In this document: one piece after another, positions 44,636-52,203 of the stretch
Numbering within the stretch: position 1 is the first letter of the stretch
Layout: each line of letters starts with the position of its first letter
NCBI GenBank assembly: GCA_021732025.1
Contig: JAKFVU010000002.1
Coordinates: 99,989 to 163,988 of the forward strand
From: Candidatus Obscuribacterales bacterium
GTDB taxonomy: Bacteria > Cyanobacteriota > Vampirovibrionia > Obscuribacterales > Obscuribacteraceae
DNA length: 64,000 bases
Reading direction: 5' to 3'
Made by a program: the position numbers and the translations under genes
Notes under the pieces: model-generated
Seen by the model: only the letters and a program-made list of their open reading frames with translations
The model's database searches: none
What the model was told of the DNA's origin: nothing

Positions 44636-45937
44636 CTATGATTCTTTTTGCACTTTAGTAGTAATAGCCAACACTGCAGTAAAAACTGCCGTGCTCGCTA
44701 AAAGTAGAAGAGCAGATCCAAATTCGCCACCAGCGTACGAACCAGTAAACTGCTTAATCAAACCAATTAGCATGGGTCCGACAAACCCACCAAGATTGCC
44801 AACCGAATTGATAAAGGCTATGCCTGTCGGCTGAGCGGGTACTGAGAGTGAGCTGCGAGTTAACGCCCAGAACGGGCCAACCGTGCCCCATATTCCAAAT
44901 GCAGCTAAGCTCAATCCGGCCAGTTTTAGATTGTCTGGCAAGTATGTGGCCGCCACCAAACCAAGAACAGTGATACCAGAAGATGCCACCACATGGTAGC
45001 GCCGCTCGCCACTGCGATCTGAACTATTCGCAATGATAAGCATGCCCAATGCTTGCATTAGAGCAGGTATAGCCGACAACATAGCGACAGATGAATTAGT
45101 GGCTGCACCGAAAGTTTTGATTATCTGAGGCAACCAAAGTTGAAAACCGTACATACAAACGGTAGTCGAAAAATAGAGCAGTGCGAAACGCCAAACCACA
45201 AGATTCTTAAGGGTGTCCCAAACTGATAGTTGCTGGCTTTCACCTTTATCCTGGCTGCTAGAACCAGAATTAGCAAGCAAATTTTCCAGCATGGTTTTCT
45301 GCTCGTCGCTTAGCCATCTTGCTTGCTGCGGTCTATCTGGAAGGAAAAAGAGGACGATAATACCCAGGACAATTGCAGGTACTCCGGTGACAATGAAGAG
45401 CCACTTCCAACCTTCCAAACCCCAGAGACCATCAATCTCAAAAGCCTTGGCAGCGACAAAACTACCGAGCAAGCCTGCCAAGGGAATAGCGGACATGAAC
45501 CTTGCCACCGCTGTTCCATACTGTTTGGGTGGAAACCAGAAGGTTAGGTAAAGCAGCATCCCCGGAAAGAAACCAGCTTCCGTGGCACCCAGGGTAAACC
45601 GCAAGACGTAAAAGGAAAGTGCATCCTTAACAAGACACATAGCCACGGTGACTAAGCCCCAGGCCACCATAATCGTACTGATCCACCGCCTTGGACCTAG
45701 ACGCTTGATGACAACATTGCTCGGAATGCCAAAGAGACAATAGCCCAAGAAGAATATGCCAGCACCTAGACTAAAAACTTGGTCGCTAAATTTGAGCTGC
45801 GCGTTCATTTCAAGAGCGGCAAACGATAGATTGATGCGATCTAAATAAGAGACGATGTAGAGCACCAACAAGAACGGAAGCAGTCGCCAAGATACACGAG
45901 CGAGGAGCTTCTCTTCTTCGTTGCTTATTGTTTTCAT
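44636..45937 (-). CDS. MFS transporter, anion:cation symporter (ACS) type
   Basis: 433 residues with 12 predicted helices. The N-terminal YIVSYLDRINLSFAAL and GYCLFGIPSNVVIKRLGPRRWI, together with the TFWFPPKQYGTAVARFM region, are typical of ACS-family carriers. Those carriers import organic anions such as sugar acids, tartrate or aromatic acids. It shares a transcript with the DapB-like gene downstream. The actual substrate is not evident. Confidence 0.85.
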   Translation of the reverse strand: MKTISNEEEKLLARVSWRLLPFLLVLYIVSYLDRINLSFAALEMNAQLKFSDQVFSLGAGIFFLGYCLFGIPSNVVIKRLGPRRWISTIMVAWGLVTVAMCLVKDALSFYVLRFTLGATEAGFFPGMLLYLTFWFPPKQYGTAVARFMSAIPLAGLLGSFVAAKAFEIDGLWGLEGWKWLFIVTGVPAIVLGIIVLFFLPDRPQQARWLSDEQKTMLENLLANSGSSSQDKGESQQLSVWDTLKNLVVWRFALLYFSTTVCMYGFQLWLPQIIKTFGAATNSSVAMLSAIPALMQALGMLIIANSSDRSGERRYHVVASSGITVLGLVAATYLPDNLKLAGLSLAAFGIWGTVGPFWALTRSSLSVPAQPTGIAFINSVGNLGGFVGPMLIGLIKQFTGSYAGGEFGSALLLLASTAVFTAVLAITTKVQKES

Positions 45938-46045
45938 TCGGTAAGGCTACTAAGAAGCAGCTTACTTGTAAACAGCAGACCTGAATAAGCAACGCGAACG
46001 AAAAGCTCCGCAGTGCTAAAATTGAGCCATAGATTCTAGGTGCTT

Positions 46046-46996
46046 ATGAGAGTATTTCCAGCCAGACGACCAACTTCGTTTCTTATTTCTCTTGGTCTGC
46101 TTATGCTTGCGTTGCTCGCAGCAATGCCAATGGCCAAAGCAGACCTGCAAGAGGTCTTATCAGAAGTGCTGCGCCACGACGAGAAATTGGTTGATAACCG
46201 CATGCGCAGCTTGGGCAAGCAGCGACCTGTTACCCGAAGTGCCTATGCCAGTTTTCGCCTTATGCCTGACGGTAATTACAGTGATTGGGTGCTGCGAAGA
46301 GGTTCTGGCGACCCGTCGTTTGACGTAGCCTGTCGCATGGCTGTGGATAGTGCTGGATTCATCCGTTTCGACGGCAAGCCCTTTATAGTGGTCAATGCTA
46401 CTTTTCGCTGTGATGCCAACAGTGGCTCAGCGTCATTGTCATCGCCTGATGTTGTTGGTGGCGGTTCAGACGTTGATCGCAAAATTGCTCAGCGCCGCAC
46501 TATTCATATGAACACAATCAAAATCATGAAAGAGCGCATCACTGGTGCAGAGAAAGTGCTCGGGCCAAATCACGGCAAGCTGTCAGAGAGCATCAACTTC
46601 TTAGCCAACGAATACAAAGAAGTTGGTGACTACCCCAACGCCGAAAAGAATTTCAACCGAGCGCTTGCCATTCGCAAAGTAGCCAACGGAGCGGAATCAC
46701 CAGAAGTGGCTCAATCTATCTGTGACCTTGGAGAAATGTATTTAGCCAAAGGCGATAAGGTCGAGGCCGAGAAACAATTCAAGTCGGTGCTTGATATGCC
46801 CAACCTAAAGCCCCAAGCAAAAGTGAAAACAATGCAGGCTTACGCCAAAATGTATCTCAAAGACGGCAAGCAAGCTGAAGCCAATGATCTGTACAAACAA
46901 ATAAACGACATCATGAGTGGCAAGACACCCACAGCGAAAACGACAGAGAAAACAGCAGAGAAAACTAAAGAGGAATCCAATGACAGCCAAAAGTAA
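46046..46996 (+). CDS. Exported protein with TonB-C-like domain and TPRs
   Basis: 316 residues. Signal peptide to about residue 30 (ends AKAD). A TonB C-terminal-like beta domain (about residues 55-120, with SFDVACRMAVDSAG) is followed by TPRs (PNAEKNFNRALAIRKV) and a Lys/Thr/Glu-rich tail. ATG 46046 follows aggtg; GTG 46040 is in frame. Its end overlaps the EVE gene by 17 nt. Confidence 0.7.
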   Translation: MRVFPARRPTSFLISLGLLMLALLAAMPMAKADLQEVLSEVLRHDEKLVDNRMRSLGKQRPVTRSAYASFRLMPDGNYSDWVLRRGSGDPSFDVACRMAVDSAGFIRFDGKPFIVVNATFRCDANSGSASLSSPDVVGGGSDVDRKIAQRRTIHMNTIKIMKERITGAEKVLGPNHGKLSESINFLANEYKEVGDYPNAEKNFNRALAIRKVANGAESPEVAQSICDLGEMYLAKGDKVEAEKQFKSVLDMPNLKPQAKVKTMQAYAKMYLKDGKQAEANDLYKQINDIMSGKTPTAKTTEKTAEKTKEESNDSQK

Positions 46997-47480
46997 GCCC
47001 AAAAAAGCCCCTGGCAATTACTGGTTGCTCAAGAGTGAAGAAGAAGCATTTTCTATCCAAGACTTAGCTAAGGCACCAAAACAAACAACATGCTGGGATG
47101 GAGTGCGCAACTACCAAGCGCGCAACTTCTTGCGTGATTCGTTCAAATTGGGCGATCTGATTTTCTATTACCACAGCAATTCAGAACCATCTGCCATAGC
47201 CGGTATTGCCGAAGTCGTAAAAGAAGGCTATCCCGATCACACAGCTTTCGATCCTGATGATGCGCACTTTGATCCCAAAAGCAAAAAGGATCAACCAACC
47301 TGGTACATGGTTGATGTCAAACATGTAGAGACTTTCAAAAAACCACTGCCACTAGAACTATTGCGTCAAATTCCAGGCCTGAGTGAAATGGCATTACTGC
47401 AAAAAGGCAGCAGATTATCTGTGCAGCCTGTCACAGCAAAAGAGTGGAAGATAATTACGGAACTAGCTGCCAAAAAGTAA
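46980..47480 (+). CDS. EVE domain protein
   Basis: 166 residues. EVE (formerly DUF55) PUA-like fold: NYWLLKSEEEAFSIQDL, CWDGVRNYQARNFLRD, GDLIFYYHSNSEP and IAGIAEVVKEGYPD are the family hallmarks. These bind modified bases in DNA or RNA. The start at 46980 is set by gaggaatcca; the frame extends back to 46917 inside the TPR gene. The family sometimes occurs near restriction or RNA-modification genes, but none is adjacent here. Confidence 0.88.
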   Translation: MTAKSKPKKAPGNYWLLKSEEEAFSIQDLAKAPKQTTCWDGVRNYQARNFLRDSFKLGDLIFYYHSNSEPSAIAGIAEVVKEGYPDHTAFDPDDAHFDPKSKKDQPTWYMVDVKHVETFKKPLPLELLRQIPGLSEMALLQKGSRLSVQPVTAKEWKIITELAAKK

Positions 47481-47488
47481 TTACAGCT

Positions 47489-48148
47489 TTAAGGCAGCAT
47501 CAAGTACTCTTCAGCTGGTACGCTTTCATTGGCATTGCCTAGATCTGGTTTCTGGAGAAAATCTAGATACCAATTGGGTACGTGCAAGCGATTGCTCGAT
47601 AGCGACACAAACAATGGCGCAATCTCAACGTTCTTGAAGAGCCGCTTGAGGCGATAGAATTCACGCTTGAGTGAATCAACTTCATCTTCAATGTGGTATC
47701 GCCCAGCGTTCATGGCCACGAACTCTTCAGCCCGTTCAGGGTCCCAGCCCTGTTCAACCAGAGTGGCTATCATAGCCGGTTTGTGCTGAGAAACTTTGGT
47801 CATGCCGCAGTCATTGTGAGCGATTAGCACCACATGTTTGACACCGCGAGAAAGTGCATACACCAAAGCAAACTCGGCGCCAATTAAGCGGCCACTGGCC
47901 CGTCTAATCACGTACGCGTATTGGCTTGGAACAGCAGGGTGGTAGCGGAACTCAATACAAGTCGAAATCAACATGCGTGGTTCGCCTGTCACTTCAATTT
48001 TCTGTCCAAAATTATGGGAGCCAATCAACTCTGCAATTGGGCTTCCTACCCAGTTGGCAGGTATGTCAGCTGCTGTATCCATGGCCGTCAATCTGGTATT
48101 GAACTTGATACTCTGAGTTACGCCCAACGGATCATCTTTTCTGGACAT
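47489..48148 (-). CDS. Beta-carbonic anhydrase-like protein
   Basis: 219 residues. The zinc-site motifs of beta-carbonic anhydrases are present in altered form: STCIEFR (normally CxDxR) and IAHNDCGMT (HxxC). So the Cys/His/Cys ligands remain while the active-site Asp is Glu. The C-terminal half is helical and does not resemble typical enzymes. aggaag precedes the ATG. CO2 hydration is not certain. Confidence 0.65.
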   Translation of the reverse strand: MSRKDDPLGVTQSIKFNTRLTAMDTAADIPANWVGSPIAELIGSHNFGQKIEVTGEPRMLISTCIEFRYHPAVPSQYAYVIRRASGRLIGAEFALVYALSRGVKHVVLIAHNDCGMTKVSQHKPAMIATLVEQGWDPERAEEFVAMNAGRYHIEDEVDSLKREFYRLKRLFKNVEIAPLFVSLSSNRLHVPNWYLDFLQKPDLGNANESVPAEEYLMLP

Positions 48149-48187
48149 CTATATTTCTTCCTGCTTCTCGACTATGTTTCCTAAAAT

Positions 48188-48955
48188 CTATTTTGTTGCT
48201 GCTGCCAGCTCACGCTCTAGCTTCGCGATTACTTCTACTTCTACTTCTAGTTCTGCTTCTACTTCTGGGTCTAAATCACTTACCCGATTTTCTTCAATGT
48301 TTTTCGCTTCTGCAGCAAAGAGCCAGCCGAACACAAGAGCAGCACAAAGACCACCAGCTAATTGGGCCAGTATAAAGGACGGCACATCAGCCGGAACAAT
48401 ACCAGTAAGAGTATTCGTGAACATCCGAGCAATTGTCACTGCCGGGTTGGCAAAGCAAGTTGAAGAAGTGAAATAGATAGCACCAGCCACATAAGCCGGA
48501 ACGGCGATGCCGGTATTCGAGTTGGAGCGAGCGCTACCGAGGATTATGCCAATCAAGCCAAAAGTAGCTATGAATTCACCAATCCACTGACCCATACCCG
48601 TGCGAGCAGTGGTAGAGATGGTTATTGCAGGCAAATCAAACATCAAGTTAGCGGCGACAACACCAAGTACTGCTCCGGCTACCTGGGCGACAATATAAGG
48701 AGCCACAAGCTTCCAGTTGAACTCCCCGCGCGAAGCACAAACTAGAGTAACTATCGGGTTGAAGTGAGCAGATATCGACGAGAAGGCCGCAATCAGCGCG
48801 ATGAGCACTGCGCCGGTGGCAAAAGCAACACAGAGCACAGTCACTGCCAAGTTACCGAGGTCAAGCTTATCGGCAAGCGCTCCCGAACCCACTACTGTTG
48901 CAAGGAGGAATGCCGTTCCCAATGTCTCAGCCACAAGGGCGCGCGCTAATTTCAT
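48188..48955 (-). CDS. Aquaporin/glycerol facilitator family (MIP) channel
   Basis: 255 residues, six helices with two half-helices. NPA boxes are SAHFNPIVTL (NPI variant) and CFANPAVTIAR, the latter with the selectivity-filter arginine. ATG 48955 is preferred because aagg lies 9 nt before it. The C-terminal ~45 residues are an acidic low-complexity tail (Glu/Val/Leu-rich) encoded by a hexanucleotide-like repeat. Water, glycerol or metalloid permeation cannot be decided by eye. Confidence 0.85.
   Translation of the reverse strand: MKLARALVAETLGTAFLLATVVGSGALADKLDLGNLAVTVLCVAFATGAVLIALIAAFSSISAHFNPIVTLVCASRGEFNWKLVAPYIVAQVAGAVLGVVAANLMFDLPAITISTTARTGMGQWIGEFIATFGLIGIILGSARSNSNTGIAVPAYVAGAIYFTSSTCFANPAVTIARMFTNTLTGIVPADVPSFILAQLAGGLCAALVFGWLFAAEAKNIEENRVSDLDPEVEAELEVEVEVIAKLERELAAATK
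48231..48268. repeat. Hexanucleotide-type repeat in the aquaporin tail
   Basis: Imperfect acttct units in phase with codons, coding for alternating Glu/Val and Glu/Leu in the acidic C-terminus. A likely slippage-prone tract whose length changes would not shift the frame. Confidence 0.6.
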
Positions 48956-49066
48956 CTTTCTAGCCTTGAAGGTAATAACGGAGGCCAAAGTTTAACTCAT
49001 AGGTGAGATTTGGACATTAACCCTAAAGATTGCTATGTTGGAAGCGCAAAGACGAGCCAAAAACAA

Positions 49067-50587
49067 ATGCCAAAGAAAAATAACAGTGATTTCGACTTAG
49101 TTGCCAGGGCAGACAAAGAGGTCTTAGCAGCGGGCTTCACACCGGTCTTTTCACCTGAGACTCTGGCCGAAGTTGCCAATCAATCTATTGAAGACATCCT
49201 TGCCAGCAACAGCTCGATTCAAGATTTAAGAGGGCTACTTTGGTCTTCAATAGACAACCGCGAGTCACAAGACTTGGACCAAGTCGAATACGCAGAAAGG
49301 CTAGAAGGCGGAAAAATTCGCCTAATCATTGGTATTGCCGATGTCGACTCATTTGTACCAAAGGCAAGCGCCATAGATTTACATGCCCAACAAAATGCCA
49401 CCACAGTCTACACCGGCATTGTCACTTACCCGATGCTACCAGAAGAGTTATCATACGACCGCACTTCACTGTTACCAGACCAAGATCGCCTGGCTATGTG
49501 TACCGACCTCATTATTGATGAAGACGGAAAAGTCTTGAAGAATACGGCCTACCAAGCCGTCATACGAAACAAAGCGAAGCTCGACTACAACTCGGTAGGT
49601 AACTGGTTCACCAGTGGTAATGATCCAGCAAAATTTGGACAAATTGCTGGATTAGAAGAACAGCTAGAAATTCAGGGCGAGGCAAAAGAACACATTCAGG
49701 CATTGCGGCAATCTGGTGGTGCTCTCGCTCTCCACACACAAGAAGCTCGAACAGTAGCTAAAGACGGGCACGTGCTCGATCTTGAATTGGTAGAAAGCAA
49801 TCAAGCTCGCGACCTCATCGAAAATTGTATGATCGCAGCTAACATAGCCACGTCTAAATTTCTCGAAGCAAAAAGTTTTCCTTCAATTATGCGAACGGTC
49901 AAAAACCCTGATCGCTGGCCGCGTATAGTCGAAGTAGCAGAAGACTACGGCACAACTCTTCCGCAAGAGCCCGATGCCAAAGCCCTCGCTGCTTTTCTCA
50001 GAAGACAGAAAGAGGCAGATCCTGACGAGTTTAGCGAACTGTCTCTGACAATCGTCAAACTTCTCGGTCGGGGAGAATATGTTGTTAAAGTTCCCGGCCA
50101 GCATGCCCCAGGACATTTCGCTCTAGCCGTAAATGAATACACTCATTCCACTGCACCCAATCGCCGCTATCCCGATTTAATTACTCAGAGGTTACTGAAA
50201 GCGGTCTTAGCGGGTGAGCCATCGCCCTATAGCACTGATGAGCTAAGCGACATAGCAGCCAATTGTTCAAAGATGGAAAGCCAAGCAAAGAAAGTTGAAC
50301 GCACCATGCGCAAGATTTCAGCGGCTGTGCTGTTATCTAGTCGCATCGGCGATATTTTCGATGGTATCATCACCGGTGTCAAAACAGATGCCACCTACGT
50401 TCGTACTTTCAGGCCGCCCGTCGAAGGAAAATTACTTGACGGAAAATTGCTAGAAGGAAAATTGCTTGACGGAAAATTACTGGACGGCAAGCGCCGCCTT
50501 GACGTAGGAGACCGCGTCAAAGTTCGGCTTGTTTCGACTGACCCAGAAAATGCCTACATAGACTTCGCCTTTGTTTCAAGGCGATAG
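49067..50587 (+). CDS. RNB-domain (RNase II/R family) ribonuclease
   Basis: 506 residues from ATG 49067; an in-frame TTG at 49010 is an alternative, with an aggtgag only 2 nt away. The RNB catalytic core has SSIDNRESQDLDQVE, where three of the four classical aspartates are present and the fourth is Gln, a form I associate with a known RNB subclass. YPMLPEELSYDRTSLLP and the C-terminal STAPNRRYPDLITQRLL are family hallmarks. A short S1-like end follows a KLLDG repeat. 3'-5' exoribonuclease predicted. Confidence 0.85.
   Translation: MPKKNNSDFDLVARADKEVLAAGFTPVFSPETLAEVANQSIEDILASNSSIQDLRGLLWSSIDNRESQDLDQVEYAERLEGGKIRLIIGIADVDSFVPKASAIDLHAQQNATTVYTGIVTYPMLPEELSYDRTSLLPDQDRLAMCTDLIIDEDGKVLKNTAYQAVIRNKAKLDYNSVGNWFTSGNDPAKFGQIAGLEEQLEIQGEAKEHIQALRQSGGALALHTQEARTVAKDGHVLDLELVESNQARDLIENCMIAANIATSKFLEAKSFPSIMRTVKNPDRWPRIVEVAEDYGTTLPQEPDAKALAAFLRRQKEADPDEFSELSLTIVKLLGRGEYVVKVPGQHAPGHFALAVNEYTHSTAPNRRYPDLITQRLLKAVLAGEPSPYSTDELSDIAANCSKMESQAKKVERTMRKISAAVLLSSRIGDIFDGIITGVKTDATYVRTFRPPVEGKLLDGKLLEGKLLDGKLLDGKRRLDVGDRVKVRLVSTDPENAYIDFAFVSRR
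50423..50491 (+). repeat. 15-nt tandem repeat coding KLLDG/KLLEG
   Basis: Four complete 15-nt units and a partial fifth (gaaggaaaattactt type alternating with gacgg... units), encoding pentapeptides near the end of the RNB protein, between the nuclease core and the final S1-like strand. The units remain very similar at nucleotide level, so expansion is recent. Confidence 0.85.
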
Positions 50588-50594
50588 CAAATAT

Positions 50595-50625
50595 ATTAGT
50601 AGCCGCAATAATTAGTAGCCGCAAT
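50595..50625. repeat. 15-nt tandem duplication across the DUF2252 stop codon
   Basis: attagtagccgcaat occurs twice, identical, with one nucleotide between (50595-50609, 50611-50625). The second copy holds the last codons and stop of the minus-strand DUF2252 gene and the other lies just beyond the stop. Confidence 0.85.
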
Positions 50626-52036
50626 TTTCCGCAGCGCTCATTCTTCCTTTGCGCACAGCGTCTAAGAACAGCTCATAGTCTTGCTCTGCTTGGTCCGCGT
50701 AGGCCACAGAGAAAAGACCAATCGCTTCTTCGAAGGTTGTCTCTTCACCAAGGTAGCCGCTCAATACAGCAGCATCGCCTGACCGAGCATGCGATCGAGC
50801 AAGAACAGCACCCATAACTTCAGCGCTTTCTACTAAGCGCGGACCATCCCACAAGTCAGGCTCTAACTTGACTTTGGTATCTCGCAATTGACGCACATAG
50901 TAGTGCTTACCATCGTCAAATTTGGTCCAGCCCAAGAAAATATCACTAGCAGACTGAATAATGCGCTGACCAGCAACCACTCGCTGACCATGATTCTCAA
51001 ACTCGCTGTGACCGGCATAGGCTTCAAGAACAGAAGCGCGAGCCTCTTTTAGTTGTAACATCAATGGCTCTGCATCTGGTGCCAACATCAGAGCTACAGC
51101 ACAAGTTGTGCCAACGCTACCAATACCTACTACTTTGATTGCTACATCAACCATTTTGTAGCGGTCAAACAAGCGCTGTCTGTCATCTTGCAGTGAGTGC
51201 TTATAGAGTTCAAAAGCTTTAAGAGTCTGCTCTCTGAAATCATCAGCCTCAGTGCCTTTTAAGTGATAAACGGCCGGTGGCGAGTCTTTGATGTGATAGC
51301 CACCATCGCGCTCTTCTGTCATTTTAGGGAAGTAATACGATTGAATCGTACGCTTAATAGCCTTCTCAGTTTTATCTTTAATGCGCTTCTGCAGATGTGG
51401 GTCTGAAGTATTTTGCGCCACAGCACTCCAGTCAAAGCGGTCATACCAAATATCAAGAATACTCATTTTCGAATACTCAAGCATTTTCAAACGATAGCCA
51501 CGAGCAACGGCTTCAGCAGCTTGCTGACTGTGTCGCGGCTTAACACCATTGTTGCGGCCAGCCAAGACAAAACTTGCAGCTAATCGCTTCACGTCCCATT
51601 CCCACGGAGCGGGCAAGGTCTCGTCAAAATCATTCAAATCGAAAACAATGTTGCGCTCAGGTGTAGCAAAGGCACCAAAGTTGAGCAGGTGGGCGTCGCC
51701 GCAAGTCTGCACTTTTACTTTGGTGACAAACGACTCACCGATATCAGAGGCGAACAGCGCTGCAGTTCCTCTATAAAATGTAAAAGGCGAAACTAGCATG
51801 CGGCCGTAACGAATTGGTATCAGCTCTGGGCGGCGGCCAATATTCGACTGCTCAATCAGCTCTATCGGGTCAGGTCGGTTGGCATCTGGCTTAAACCTGG
51901 CTAAAAGTTCATGGGGTACAGCCTCATGCAAAATCTTACCCCGGTCGCGTCTATCATCCCGAGGCGAAACCGTGTTGTCATGAAGGCGGGCTGTATCTAT
52001 TTGTTTCTTCTCTGACTGACTGCTATTGGTTTCCAA
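50612..52036 (-). CDS. DUF2252 family protein
   Basis: 474 residues. Matches the DUF2252 family: FKPDANRPDPIELIEQ, RYGRMLVSPFTFYRGTA, TCGDAHLLNFGAFATPERNIVFDLNDFDET and WEWDVKRLAASFVLAGR. The GDAHLLNFG and DFDET motifs resemble the catalytic loop and metal-binding part of aminoglycoside-kinase-like folds, so a small-molecule kinase role is plausible but unproven. Divergent from the Ser/Thr kinase gene. Confidence 0.85.
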   Translation of the reverse strand: METNSSQSEKKQIDTARLHDNTVSPRDDRRDRGKILHEAVPHELLARFKPDANRPDPIELIEQSNIGRRPELIPIRYGRMLVSPFTFYRGTAALFASDIGESFVTKVKVQTCGDAHLLNFGAFATPERNIVFDLNDFDETLPAPWEWDVKRLAASFVLAGRNNGVKPRHSQQAAEAVARGYRLKMLEYSKMSILDIWYDRFDWSAVAQNTSDPHLQKRIKDKTEKAIKRTIQSYYFPKMTEERDGGYHIKDSPPAVYHLKGTEADDFREQTLKAFELYKHSLQDDRQRLFDRYKMVDVAIKVVGIGSVGTTCAVALMLAPDAEPLMLQLKEARASVLEAYAGHSEFENHGQRVVAGQRIIQSASDIFLGWTKFDDGKHYYVRQLRDTKVKLEPDLWDGPRLVESAEVMGAVLARSHARSGDAAVLSGYLGEETTFEEAIGLFSVAYADQAEQDYELFLDAVRKGRMSAAENCGY

Positions 52037-52129
52037 GTCTTACTCTCCCAGAACTAGCACGAAATTAGCGCACAGGATAATTATTCCCCAACCAGCTAGA
52101 TTAACCTCAAGCTTACGCTACTGCACATT

Positions 52130-52160
52130 TTGACCTCAGCCCTAGCGAAGAGGCTATAAT
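52130..52160 (+). promoter_or_regulatory. Sigma-70-type promoter for the Ser/Thr kinase gene
   Basis: ttgacc (52130-52135) and a consensus tataat (52155-52160) with a 19-nt spacer, predicting transcription from about 52167, some 37 nt before the kinase ATG. Spacer is 2 nt longer than ideal. Confidence 0.6.
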
Positions 52161-52203
52161 CGATGAAATCACGAATCATTAAAAGAGAAGAGTTTAGAGT
52201 TAG

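Noticed and set aside
49240..49518. Alternative plus-strand frame inside the RNB gene
   Set aside because: Arg/His-rich translation with no family, entirely within the main gene.
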